Positions 51,306-60,105 of a stretch of 64,000 nt of DNA are shown piece after piece. Source of the stretch: Cobetia marina. GTDB lineage: Bacteria; Pseudomonadota; Gammaproteobacteria; Pseudomonadales; Halomonadaceae. The position numbers and the translations under genes are program-made. Location: the NCBI RefSeq assembly GCF_001720485.1, contig NZ_CP017114.1, positions 4,092,001-4,156,000 on the forward strand, read 5' to 3'. The notes under the pieces were generated by a model. The model ran no database searches and was not told the origin of the DNA. It saw nothing but the letters and a program-made list of their open reading frames with translations. The first letter of the stretch is position 1. Each line of letters opens with the position of its first letter.

Positions 51306-53204
51306 ATGGCGGGACGCGCAACATCGAACAGGCCGCAGGATTCCCATCGCGAGTCCCGTGACTCCAGCACCTCACTCCCGCCGAACCCCGCCGCCGAGCT
51401 GAGCACAGGGCCTCTTCCCGAGGCCCCATTGCGACATCTGCTGCTCGATTTCTTCACCCGCCACTGGCCCCGCTACCTGCTGGCCATCGCGTTCCTGATC
51501 GGGGTCGCGGGGCTGAATCTGCTGCTGCCGTGGGCCATCGGCGCCACCATCGATGCCCTGCGTGATGGCAGTCTGGATCATGATGCCCTGCTGACCCGCC
51601 TGTGGTGGCTGGTGGCAGCGGGCCTCGCGCTCTACGCCCTGCGCTATGCCTGGCGCGTGGCGCTGTTCGGGACCGCCTATCGGCTGGGGACGGAGCAGCG
51701 TGATGCCTTTCACGCCAAGCTGACACGCCTGGACCCCGGCTTCTATCAGCGTCATCGCACCGGAGACCTGATGGCGCACGCCAGTCAGGACATCGATGCC
51801 GTGGAGATGGCCGCCGCAGAAGGTGTGCTGTCCAGCGTCGATGGCGCCATGACCTTCGTACTGGTGCTGGGCATCATGCTGTTCGCGATCGATGTGCCGC
51901 TGACATTGCTTGCCTTGCTGCCGTTCCCCTTCATGGCCTGGGCCTTTGCCCGAATCTCCCGACGTATCGGACTGCGTTTTCGCGAATCGCTGGAACGCTT
52001 CTCGGACCTCAACGACCAGACCCAGGAAGCCTTCGCCGGCATTCGCATGCTCAGGAGTCATGCGCTGCTCGATGACGAAGCCCGCGCCTTCTCGAAACGC
52101 GCCGCGGCCGCCGAACGCGTGGATTATCGCGTCCAGACACTCGAGGCCGCCTTCAGCCCCGTGGTGTTTCTCTCGCTCTCGATGGCCACCTTGTTGACGC
52201 TGGGCATCGGCAGCTGGCGCTATCTCCAGGAGGCCATCACGCTTGGACAACTGACCAGCTTCTCGCTCTATCTCGCCCAGTTGATCTGGCCGATGTTCGC
52301 GCTCGGCTGGTGCCTGAACATCCTGCAGCGTGGTGCGGCGGCCGCTCGTCGCCTGGCCATCTTCCATGCGGCCCCGGAAGCGCTGCAGGATACCGGCACA
52401 CGGGATGAGGTGAGCGACCACTCACTCCGCCTTGAGATCAAGGAATTCCTCTACCCTGGAAGCCAGCAGCGTGCTCTTGGACCGATCTCGCTTGAGGTGG
52501 CGGCAGGGGAAAGCCTGGGAATCGTCGGTGCGACCGGCAGCGGCAAGTCCACGCTGCTGCGCCTGCTGTCTCGCAGCTGGCCGCTGTCAGACGACCAGGG
52601 AACGCTGACACTGGGAGGTCACCCCGCAAGTGAGTACACACTTCGCGCATGGCGTGGCCAGTTCTCGCTCGTCCCGCAGGATCCCTTCCTGTTTGCGCTC
52701 TCGGTGGCCGACAATGTCGCCCTCGCGTGTCCCGAGGCCAGCCATGCGCGGATACACCAGGCGTTGAGCGCCGCCGCCTTCGACAATGATCTCGCGCGTC
52801 TTCCCGCCGGGCTCGATACCATGATCGGCGAGCGTGGCATCACGCTCTCCGGCGGTCAGCGTCAACGCTTGGCACTGGCGCGCAGTCTGCTCACCGAGGC
52901 TCCCATCCTGCTGCTGGATGACACCCTGTCCGCCGTGGATCAGGTCACCGAGCGCACCCTGCTGACCACGCTGGCACGTCTGCAACACTCTGAGCGCCAG
53001 GGACGACGGCGCACGCTGATCATCAATAGTCATCGTCTGTCAGCCGTCCAGCGCTGTCAGCGCATTCTGGTCCTCGAGGACGGGCGCATTCTCGAACAGG
53101 GCAATCACCAGACGCTGCTCGAGGCGCGTGGCGCCTACTGGCGACTCTGGCAGGCCCAGCAGGCAGACCGGGACAGCGATGCACCGCAGGGAGTGCGCTC
53201 ATGA
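51306..53204 (+). CDS. ABC exporter half-transporter, MdlA/SmdA-like
   Basis: The 632-residue protein has six predicted transmembrane helices (about 50-340) and an ATPase domain with GIVGATGSGKSTLLRLLSR (near residue 408), LSGGQRQRLALARSLL (near 515) and ILLLDDTLSAVD. The residue after the Walker B Asp is Asp rather than catalytic Glu, a degenerate site as in E. coli MdlA. With the overlapping next gene it would form a heterodimeric exporter; the substrate is unknown. The start at 51306 has GGGAG upstream; a much longer frame runs back through mnmE and is not real. Confidence 0.88.
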   Translation: MAGRATSNRPQDSHRESRDSSTSLPPNPAAELSTGPLPEAPLRHLLLDFFTRHWPRYLLAIAFLIGVAGLNLLLPWAIGATIDALRDGSLDHDALLTRLWWLVAAGLALYALRYAWRVALFGTAYRLGTEQRDAFHAKLTRLDPGFYQRHRTGDLMAHASQDIDAVEMAAAEGVLSSVDGAMTFVLVLGIMLFAIDVPLTLLALLPFPFMAWAFARISRRIGLRFRESLERFSDLNDQTQEAFAGIRMLRSHALLDDEARAFSKRAAAAERVDYRVQTLEAAFSPVVFLSLSMATLLTLGIGSWRYLQEAITLGQLTSFSLYLAQLIWPMFALGWCLNILQRGAAAARRLAIFHAAPEALQDTGTRDEVSDHSLRLEIKEFLYPGSQQRALGPISLEVAAGESLGIVGATGSGKSTLLRLLSRSWPLSDDQGTLTLGGHPASEYTLRAWRGQFSLVPQDPFLFALSVADNVALACPEASHARIHQALSAAAFDNDLARLPAGLDTMIGERGITLSGGQRQRLALARSLLTEAPILLLDDTLSAVDQVTERTLLTTLARLQHSERQGRRRTLIINSHRLSAVQRCQRILVLEDGRILEQGNHQTLLEARGAYWRLWQAQQADRDSDAPQGVRS

Positions 53205-55045
53205 GTCACACGCAATCCGAGGCTCCCGTGGCATCACGCTTGCTCAGCCGTCGTCGCCTGATACTGCTGTGGCAACCGCTGAGGCAGCGCCTGGGGGATG
53301 TCCTGCGCGCGCTGTCGATCCTGATCGTTGCCACGGCGCTGGACGTCCTCGGCCCGTGGCTGACACAGCGTTACCTGGATGAGCACCTGATTCCCGGCAA
53401 TCTGGCCCCCGAGGCGCTGGCAGGGCTGATGGGTCTGTACCTGATCACCCAGGGTGGGGCAGCCGCCGGGCGCTATCTGCAGCAACTGCGCTTCGCACGC
53501 CTGGCGCTCGCCAGCGTGCGCGATCTGCGTGAGCGAGTCTTCACTCACCTGCTCCATCAGCCACTGACGACATTGGATACTCTGGCGGCCGGTGAACTGG
53601 TGGCACGCGTGACCAACGATACCGAGTCCCTGAAGGAGCTGTATGTCGGAGTGCTGGCCACGCTGGTCGGCAACGTGGTGCTGCTGATTGGCATACTGTC
53701 CGCCATGGCGTTGATGGATGGCACCCTCGCGCTCATCGCGATGGCACTGATTCCGCTTTCCGTCGGATTGATCTGGCTCTATCAGCGTTTCTCCGGTCGT
53801 GCTGCCAGTGAAGTACGCCGACTGCGCGCCTTTCAGAATGCACGTATCGCCGAGGCGATCGGCGGGATGAGTGTCCTGCAGGCCAGCCACCAGACGACGC
53901 GCTTCGGCGAGCGCTATCATCGCCTCAATCTCGCGCAATATTCAGCGCGCATGCGCACGGTACGCGTCTCGGGCCTGTTGCTGCGTTCCGCCATCGACCT
54001 GATGGCCATGCTGATCACGCTGACACTGGTCGCGGTCTTCGGGCTGCGTGAACTGGGCGGAGGCGCTGAGCTGGGCGTGCTGTATGCCTTCATCGCCTGG
54101 CTGGGGCGCATCAGCGAACCGCTGATCGAGATTACCCAACGCCTGCAGGTCTTCCAGTCAGCGCTGGTAGCCGCCGGACGTCTGGAAGAAGTGCTGGAGA
54201 CTCCACGGGAAGGGGAAGCGCCGGGGACGATGACGGAGTCCGGGGCAAAGGCTGCCCCCTCCTCCACGCCGGCGTCAGCACGAGCGAGCGAGACAGATGC
54301 CATCACGACGTTGGCGAGTGGTCACTATCAGCTCGAGCATCTGACCCACTGGCACCAGGGAGCAGAAGCCCCTGCGCTGGATGGCATCACGCTCACGATC
54401 GAAAGTGGTGAATTTCTGGGGGTCGTCGGCCCGACCGGCAGTGGCAAGTCCACCCTGCTCGACCTGCTCAGTGGTCAGCGCCCGGCTCACCGCGAGCAAC
54501 TCCGGCTGGATGGACGGCCACTGGGAGAGTGGTCAGCACACCAACGCGCAGCGGCCATCGCCATCGTTCCCCAGGAGCCCTTCATCCGTGCCACGACATT
54601 GCGCGACAACCTGCTGCTGGGGCGCGAGATCAGCGATTCACGGCTGGACATGGTGCTGGACAAGGCACACCTGACGCCGCTGATCCGCGGACTGCCGGAG
54701 GGCCTCGACACGCTGCTGGGCGAGCGAGGCCTGAGCCTTTCCACCGGGGAGCGGCAGTTGCTGGCGCTCGGCCGTGCTCTGGTGGCCACCCCACACGTCC
54801 TGCTGCTGGATGAGGCCACCGCCAGCATCGACAGCCATACCGAGGCGCTGCTGCAGCAGGCGCTGCAGGAGTTGCGCGGCGAGGTGACCCTGATCGTGGT
54901 GGCACATCGTCTGGCCACGGTGCGGGACGCAGATCGATTGCTGGTGCTGGAACAGGGGCGCGTCACGCAGCTGGGGTCACACGAAGAATTGATGACGACG
55001 CCCGGCCTCTACCAGCGCCTGTGGCAGGAAGATATTCCCCACTGA
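53201..55045 (+). CDS. ABC exporter half-transporter, MdlB/SmdB-like
   Basis: The 614-residue partner starts in an ATGA overlap with the previous stop. It has six helices (about 35-320), Walker A GVVGPTGSGKSTLLDLLSG (near residue 410), an altered signature LSTGERQLLALGRALV and a standard Walker B VLLLDEATASID with catalytic Glu. Thus the pair has one competent and one degenerate ATP site, typical of heterodimeric exporters. A Ser/Ala-rich insert separates the membrane and ATPase domains (about 340-370). Confidence 0.88.
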   Translation: MSHTQSEAPVASRLLSRRRLILLWQPLRQRLGDVLRALSILIVATALDVLGPWLTQRYLDEHLIPGNLAPEALAGLMGLYLITQGGAAAGRYLQQLRFARLALASVRDLRERVFTHLLHQPLTTLDTLAAGELVARVTNDTESLKELYVGVLATLVGNVVLLIGILSAMALMDGTLALIAMALIPLSVGLIWLYQRFSGRAASEVRRLRAFQNARIAEAIGGMSVLQASHQTTRFGERYHRLNLAQYSARMRTVRVSGLLLRSAIDLMAMLITLTLVAVFGLRELGGGAELGVLYAFIAWLGRISEPLIEITQRLQVFQSALVAAGRLEEVLETPREGEAPGTMTESGAKAAPSSTPASARASETDAITTLASGHYQLEHLTHWHQGAEAPALDGITLTIESGEFLGVVGPTGSGKSTLLDLLSGQRPAHREQLRLDGRPLGEWSAHQRAAAIAIVPQEPFIRATTLRDNLLLGREISDSRLDMVLDKAHLTPLIRGLPEGLDTLLGERGLSLSTGERQLLALGRALVATPHVLLLDEATASIDSHTEALLQQALQELRGEVTLIVVAHRLATVRDADRLLVLEQGRVTQLGSHEELMTTPGLYQRLWQEDIPH

Positions 55046-55093
55046 CGCGAGGCGTCGCCTTGATCATTCATGTGAACATGAACTGGATCACGC

Positions 55094-55129
55094 AAGACGC
55101 CCCCACAGGCGAAGCCTGTGGGGGCGTCT
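55094..55129. terminator. Bidirectional terminator between the ABC pair and rlmJ
   Basis: AGACGCCCCCACAGGC / GCCTGTGGGGGCGTCT around GAA, a perfect 16-bp stem between convergent genes. Confidence 0.75.
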
Positions 55130-55181
55130 ATTCTGCGAAGCCTGAGTGGCAGGCTTCCGCCTTCAGCTCTCACGCCGACCT

Positions 55182-56816
55182 TCAGGGCTTGCGCGGACCG
55201 CGCGGCTTGCTGCCCTGCCCCTTGTCGGGGCTTCCCTTGGTCGCCTTGCCCTTCATGGCATTGTGTTCCTGCTTCTCACGCAGGGCACGCGCCTCACGGG
55301 CATCCAGCGGCTTGCCGACGTCGCTGGTGTCTTCAGGACGCTGCCTGGCGGCATACTTCCTGGGCAACTTGGTGGTGCTGGAAGAATTGACCTGACCATC
55401 GCGGCCAATCGCCGGCGTACTGCGCTTGCTGACGCGAGTAGAGCCTTCACGGCGCCCCTTGCCCGGCATGCTGGAAGACCAGTCGCTCCAGCTGGCAGAA
55501 TCCTTGCCTGCAGCCTTGCCCGCCATCTCGCCCTTGCCACGCGGTTGTGCCGGCTCGGGGCGTGACGTCGACTTGCGCTCGGCGGGCTTTTCGCTGACCC
55601 GCTTCTCACTGGGGGCGGAATGCCCATGCACCTGGTCCTTGATCTGCGCCTTGATGCTGGTCTTCGGCTTGGCCGTCGCGGAATGACGCTTGCCCTTGGC
55701 CTTGGGCGTCGCGCTGTCATTGCGGACGCGCGGCTTGGCCCAGCCTTCTCCGCGCTTGAGCTTCTCACGCTTGGGCTTGGCCTGAGTCACTTCCACGTCG
55801 GCGTCGCGCTTGACCTTCTGGTTGAGCTTGCGCAGCGCCAGCAACCGCTCGCGCGGCATCGGCTTGGGTTCGCTGCGCGCTCGTGCGACCTCTTCCGACA
55901 ACCACCACAGGCCCTTGTGCTCGACGGCAACGGACTGCGGAGCCGGCAGTGCGCCCTTGAGCACCTCGACCACCTCCTGCATGGCATCAGAGAACTGACG
56001 ATCGAACTGCCACGGAGGATTGATCACCAGCATGCCAGAGCCATACATGCCGTGATCGCCCTCGGGCGAGTCAATCACCAGCTCGCTGCGCCACATCGGC
56101 GCGGGCGACTGCTTCTTGAGGCGCTCGAGCAGGTCATGCTGACGACCGGCCGGCAGCAGCGGATACCAGATCATGATGGTGGCATGACGAGACTTGCGCA
56201 GCGTCTCGACCACGACATCCGCCACATCACGGTAATCGTTCTTGAGCTCGTAACTGGGGTCGATCAGCACCGCGACACGCGGCGTGGTGACCGGCACTGC
56301 TGCCAACAGGCCAGACAGCCCGTCCTGCTGGCGGCGCATCACCTTGCCAAGACTGTCACGCTGCACCGGCGCCTGGTCGAAGTGGTAGATCTCACCCGGA
56401 TGCAGTTCATACGCCAGCAGCCTGTCCCCCTGACGCAACGCCTGGCTCAACCACCAGGGCGAGCCGGGATAAACGCTCAACGTGGACGGCGCTCCCTTGC
56501 CACTCTCGGGCTGCATGTCGGCCAGCCTGGCCAACCAGCGTGCCAGTGGCTTGTCCGTTGCACCCGGGGCAGGTTCGCCCGCGTCCGTCAGCCAGCGATC
56601 GCGCACCTGCCACACTGGCAACACGCCCTGCTCATACTCGCGCAATTGCTCTGTTTCACGTGCCGCCAGGGGATACCAGCCGCGTCCGGCATGGGTATCG
56701 ATGAACGTAACAGGCGACTCTTTACGTAATAGATGCTCGGCGAGCGTATTGGCCAGCAGGTGTTTGTGGAGATCGGCGAAGTTGCCGGCATGATAGGCGT
56801 GCTGATAGGCGAGCAA
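55182..56816 (-). CDS. rlmJ: 23S rRNA (adenine2030-N6)-methyltransferase RlmJ with a long basic C-terminal tail
   Basis: The 544-residue protein starts at TTG behind a strong AAGGAGG site. Residues 1 to about 309 are RlmJ: LAYQHAYHAGNFADLHKHLL, the SAM loop FIDTHAGRGWYPL, the catalytic LIDPSYELKNDY (186-189 DPSY; E. coli has DPPY) and GMLVINPPW. Residues 310-544 form a low-complexity extension rich in Lys, Arg, Ser and Pro, absent from the roughly 280-residue standard enzyme; it probably binds RNA or ribosomes (inference). No frameshift or stop separates the two parts. Adenine 2030 methylation is the known core function. Confidence 0.92.
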   Translation of the reverse strand: MLAYQHAYHAGNFADLHKHLLANTLAEHLLRKESPVTFIDTHAGRGWYPLAARETEQLREYEQGVLPVWQVRDRWLTDAGEPAPGATDKPLARWLARLADMQPESGKGAPSTLSVYPGSPWWLSQALRQGDRLLAYELHPGEIYHFDQAPVQRDSLGKVMRRQQDGLSGLLAAVPVTTPRVAVLIDPSYELKNDYRDVADVVVETLRKSRHATIMIWYPLLPAGRQHDLLERLKKQSPAPMWRSELVIDSPEGDHGMYGSGMLVINPPWQFDRQFSDAMQEVVEVLKGALPAPQSVAVEHKGLWWLSEEVARARSEPKPMPRERLLALRKLNQKVKRDADVEVTQAKPKREKLKRGEGWAKPRVRNDSATPKAKGKRHSATAKPKTSIKAQIKDQVHGHSAPSEKRVSEKPAERKSTSRPEPAQPRGKGEMAGKAAGKDSASWSDWSSSMPGKGRREGSTRVSKRSTPAIGRDGQVNSSSTTKLPRKYAARQRPEDTSDVGKPLDAREARALREKQEHNAMKGKATKGSPDKGQGSKPRGPRKP

Positions 56817-56978
56817 ATGCGCCTCCTTGATACGGCGATGTCAGCGGCATGATGCCGGCTGGACAGAAATCTGGGGGCGGTAGCTTCAACCAAAGTGACC
56901 GATGGATGAAGACCGCTGAAGGGGCTGAAGGATAGCAGAGATGGTCACTTGTCACCCCAAAAGCCGTCCTTCACAGAC

Positions 56979-57010
56979 GACAAGGCCCACGCCGAAGCGC
57001 AGGCCTTGTC
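56979..57010 (-). terminator. Inverted repeat downstream of the OmpA-family gene
   Basis: GACAAGGCC / GGCCTTGTC with a 14-base loop, 46 bp after the stop. There is no T-run, so it is a weak terminator candidate. The rest of 56817-56978 shows no gene. Confidence 0.4.
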
Positions 57011-57056
57011 TGAAACATCGATGCGACCCGCTGCCGTCAGGACAGCTGGCTGAGAC

Positions 57057-57719
57057 TCAGCTTTCCAGCGGAGTCAGAGTGATCTCGACGCGACGGTTCT
57101 GTGCACGACCGGACTGGGTATCATTCGATGCCACCGGGCTGGCTTCGCCATAACCACGCATGTTCAGACGATTGAAGGCGATGCCACCACTGGCCAGATA
57201 GTTGCCGACCGCCTGGGCACGCAGCTCGGACAGATTCTGGTTGTAGTTGCTGGCACCGGTAGAATCGGTATAGCCCGCGATGTTGACGCGAGTCTCGTCA
57301 TATTCCTTGAGGACCGTGATCACACCATCCATGACCGGCTGAATCTGGCCGGACAGAGTGCTGGAATCGGAACCGAAGGTGACGTTGGACGGCATGTTGA
57401 GGATGATCTGATCGCCGACACGGGTCACGCTGACGCCGGTGCCCTGCAGCTGATCACGCAGCTTGGCTTCCTGGACATCCATGTAATACCCGATGCCACC
57501 ACCGGCTGCCGCGCCGGCTGCCGCGCCGATCAGCGCCTTGTCGAGACGATGGTTGCCACTCTTGGTCGCCCCGGCGATGGCACCAACGACAGCCCCGATA
57601 CCGGCACCCTTGGCCGTACTGGAGGTCTGCTGCTCATTGGTATACGGGTTGGTCGTGGTGCAACCCGCCATCGCGACGGCAGCTGCCAGCGGCAGGGCCA
57701 GGAGTACGGACTTCTTCAT
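57057..57719 (-). CDS. OmpA-family lipoprotein with glycine-zipper region (YiaD-like)
   Basis: The 220-residue precursor has a lipobox (AVAMAGC, Cys near residue 19), a glycine-zipper segment (GAGIGAVVGAIAGATKSG, then AAAGAAAGGGIGYY) and an OmpA-type peptidoglycan-binding domain (about 105-215: VNIAGYTDSTGASNYNQNLSELRAQAVGNYL and GRAQNRRVEITL). It would link the outer membrane to peptidoglycan. The start at 57719 has GGGAG upstream; in-frame codons further up are non-conserved. Confidence 0.92.
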   Translation of the reverse strand: MKKSVLLALPLAAAVAMAGCTTTNPYTNEQQTSSTAKGAGIGAVVGAIAGATKSGNHRLDKALIGAAAGAAAGGGIGYYMDVQEAKLRDQLQGTGVSVTRVGDQIILNMPSNVTFGSDSSTLSGQIQPVMDGVITVLKEYDETRVNIAGYTDSTGASNYNQNLSELRAQAVGNYLASGGIAFNRLNMRGYGEASPVASNDTQSGRAQNRRVEITLTPLES

Positions 57720-57803
57720 GGTAACGCTCCCTATCTTCACTCTCATGGATGGCAAGACGACATCGGCGTAGTGCCACATTCTGGTGTGATCATGCCTGAT
57801 CGT

Positions 57804-59006
57804 TCAGGTGTCGAACATGGCCAGCAGGTCATTGAGGAACAATAAGCCCTGCGGCGAGGCACGCAACAGCGCGTCATCCTCAACGATAAGCCCGCGCGCG
57901 CGCGCCAGACTCAGCCCCGGCTCCAAGGCCTCGCGCTCAAGCCCGGTCGTGCGGCGCATCTCCTCGAAGCTGACGCCATCCGTCAGACGCAGCGCATTCA
58001 TCATGAACTCGAGTGCCAGCTCTTCCGGGGCGATCTCCTGCTGACCGGCAATGAAGCCACGCGGGTCCTGCATGCGACGCAGATAGGCCTGGGGCTGCCG
58101 GCTCTTCCAGCGTCGCTGGAGCTGCAGCTCGCCAGTGAAGTTCCCGCTGCTGTCCGTCTTCGCCAGCGTCAGCTTGCCGTGCGCGCCCGCACCGATGCCG
58201 AGATAATCTCCGAATTTCCAGTAGTTCAGGTTGTGGCGTGCCCCTCGCCCCTCAAGGGCGTAGGCGGAAATTTCATAGCGACGGAATCCGCCGCTTTCCA
58301 GCATCTCGTGACCATGATCCTGAATGTCCCACAGCAGATCATCTTCCGGCAGCACCGGGGGGCGCGAGTAGAACTCGGTATTGGGCTCCAGCGTCAGTTG
58401 ATACCACGAGAGATGAGTGGGCTTGAGCGCCAGTGCGCGCTGGATGTCATCCAGCGCCGTTTCCAATGTCTGTCCCGGCAGGCCATGCATCAGGTCGATG
58501 TTGAAGTTGTCGAAACCGGCGGCACGTGCGCTGGCAACCGCCCGTTCGGCCTCCTGTGCGGAGTGGATACGCCCCAGTACGCTGAGCTGTTCCGGCTGGA
58601 AGGTCTGTACCCCGATGGACAGCCGATTGATGCCGGCAGCGCGATAGGCAGCGAAGCGGCCTTGTTCCAGCGTGCCGGGATTGGCCTCCAGCGTGATCTC
58701 GCATCCCTCGGACAGTGCCACGCGCTCGCGAATGCCATCGAACAGCCGCTGATAGGCCTGCCCGCTCAGCAGGCTCGGGGTCCCGCCACCGATGAAGATG
58801 CTTTGCAGTTCACGCTCAGGCTGCCCCTGGAGGCATTGGAGATCCTGGTCCAGATCCGCCAGCAGTGCCGTGATGTACTCCACTTCCGGTAGATGGGCAT
58901 CGCGGCCCACACCGTGGGAGTTGAAATCACAGTAAGGACATTTGCGCACGCACCACGGCACATGAATATAGAGGGATAACGGCGGCAACGACTCGACGGA
59001 CATCAA
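57804..59006 (-). CDS. hemW: Radical SAM family heme chaperone HemW
   Basis: The 400-residue protein has the radical SAM cluster motif CVRKCPYC after LSLYIHVPW, GGGTPSLLSGQAYQRLF and SIGVQTFQPEQLSVLGR. HemW resembles HemN but lacks its oxidase role, and binds heme for delivery to acceptors. The ATG overlaps the rdgB stop (ATGA); this rdgB-hemW pairing is conserved. Length is near the family norm (about 380). Confidence 0.95.
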   Translation of the reverse strand: MMSVESLPPLSLYIHVPWCVRKCPYCDFNSHGVGRDAHLPEVEYITALLADLDQDLQCLQGQPERELQSIFIGGGTPSLLSGQAYQRLFDGIRERVALSEGCEITLEANPGTLEQGRFAAYRAAGINRLSIGVQTFQPEQLSVLGRIHSAQEAERAVASARAAGFDNFNIDLMHGLPGQTLETALDDIQRALALKPTHLSWYQLTLEPNTEFYSRPPVLPEDDLLWDIQDHGHEMLESGGFRRYEISAYALEGRGARHNLNYWKFGDYLGIGAGAHGKLTLAKTDSSGNFTGELQLQRRWKSRQPQAYLRRMQDPRGFIAGQQEIAPEELALEFMMNALRLTDGVSFEEMRRTTGLEREALEPGLSLARARGLIVEDDALLRASPQGLLFLNDLLAMFDT

Positions 59007-59623
59007 GCGCTCTCACTTGCAGCGGTCAATGCTTGAAGCAGCTGTTGCATGGCACGGCCCCGGTGACTGAGTCGATTCTTGGTGGATGCCTCAAGCTGTG
59101 CCGCACTCATGCCCTGCTCTGGCAACCAGAAGAGGGGGTCATAGCCGAAACCGCCATCACCACTCGGAGCGGTCAGCACCCGGCCCTCCCAGCTGGCCTG
59201 CACGATGATGGGGACAGGGTCTGCCGCATGCCGAAGGTAGACCAGCACACACCAGTAGCGCGCCGTACGCGCCTCCTCCGGCACACCTTCCAGCGCTGAC
59301 AGTAAGGCCGCATTGTTGTCCTGATCTCCCTGGCCTTGCTGACGACGCGAGGCGAAACGTGCCGAGTAGATACCGGGCTCGCCGTCCAGCGCATCGACCT
59401 CGATCCCCGAATCATCGGCCAGCGCCGGAAGTCCGGTGATGGCGGCGGCATGACGCGCCTTGATCAAGGCATTCTCGACGAAGGTCAACCCGGTCTCTTC
59501 GGCATCACTGACACCCAGCTGGCTCTGAGGAATCGGGGCAATACCCAGTGGAGCCAGCAAGCGAGCGAATTCCCGCAGCTTGCCAGCATTGCCGCTGGCC
59601 AGCACAAGTGATGAGGCAGACAT
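59003..59623 (-). CDS. rdgB: dITP/XTP pyrophosphatase
   Basis: The 206-residue enzyme hydrolyses non-canonical purine triphosphates to prevent their incorporation. Motifs are LVLASGNAGKLREFARLL, TFVENALIKARHAA, LADDSGIEVDALDGEPGIYSARFA and GFGYDPLFWLPEQG. The start at 59623 (MSASSLVLASGN) is preferred; an ATG two codons upstream (59629) is a near alternative and the longer frame to 59731 is non-conserved. Confidence 0.96.
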   Translation of the reverse strand: MSASSLVLASGNAGKLREFARLLAPLGIAPIPQSQLGVSDAEETGLTFVENALIKARHAAAITGLPALADDSGIEVDALDGEPGIYSARFASRRQQGQGDQDNNAALLSALEGVPEEARTARYWCVLVYLRHAADPVPIIVQASWEGRVLTAPSGDGGFGYDPLFWLPEQGMSAAQLEASTKNRLSHRGRAMQQLLQALTAASESA

Positions 59624-59962
59624 GAACATCTCCGGGGTGGTGTCAGAAGAAACGTGCGACCCTGCGAGAACATCATGAAAACAGGCAGAGGGTACAAGAC
59701 ACATTCTATCGTGTGAGTCCGATAGGTACACGCGGGGCAGCTTTCATTCTGACTGAGCAAACTGGTATTGAAGCCTCACGAAAATCACCCGGCTCACTTG
59801 AGCTCGTCTGCCCCCGGATGCTCGATGGCTTACCAATCTCCACTCATCCCAACACGGGATTTCACTATGCCTGTTACCCACCAAGACTGACACCTTCCCA
59901 GGGCTCCTCCCAACCCACTGATCCCAAAGGGCTAATCCAAAGAATAAAAAGGAGAGATTCTT

Positions 59963-60013
59963 ATGCCATCTGGCACTATCCAAGGACGGCATCGCCTCAT
60001 CACGCTTGTCTAG
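59963..60013 (+). CDS. Candidate 16-residue leader peptide upstream of the first CsgD-like gene
   Basis: A near-ideal ribosome site AAAAAGGAGAG lies six bases before an ATG that opens a 16-codon frame (MPSGTIQGRHRLITLV) ending at TAG, 92 bp before the regulator. The surrounding 59624-60105 interval is otherwise a noncoding divergent promoter region. The peptide has no recognised homologue or codon run that would suggest a specific signal, so translation is only suggested by the ribosome site. Confidence 0.35.
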   Translation: MPSGTIQGRHRLITLV

Positions 60014-60105
60014 ACTGAGAGTGATGACTCGCTGACCTGGCAAGCACTACATCCTTCGGTCTGTCACCGTTCCATCAGGTTCTGACACCACGGCAGGAGT
60101 GCCCC

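Noticed and set aside
55064..55082. TTCATG-TGAA-CATGAA palindrome after the ABC pair as parS or operator
   Set aside because: Only 10 of 16 parS positions match, and it lies between convergent genes with no promoter to regulate.
56650..56670. TGTTTCACGTGCCGCC near the rlmJ start as a further parS
   Set aside because: Only 11 of 16 positions match and the right half-site is lost.
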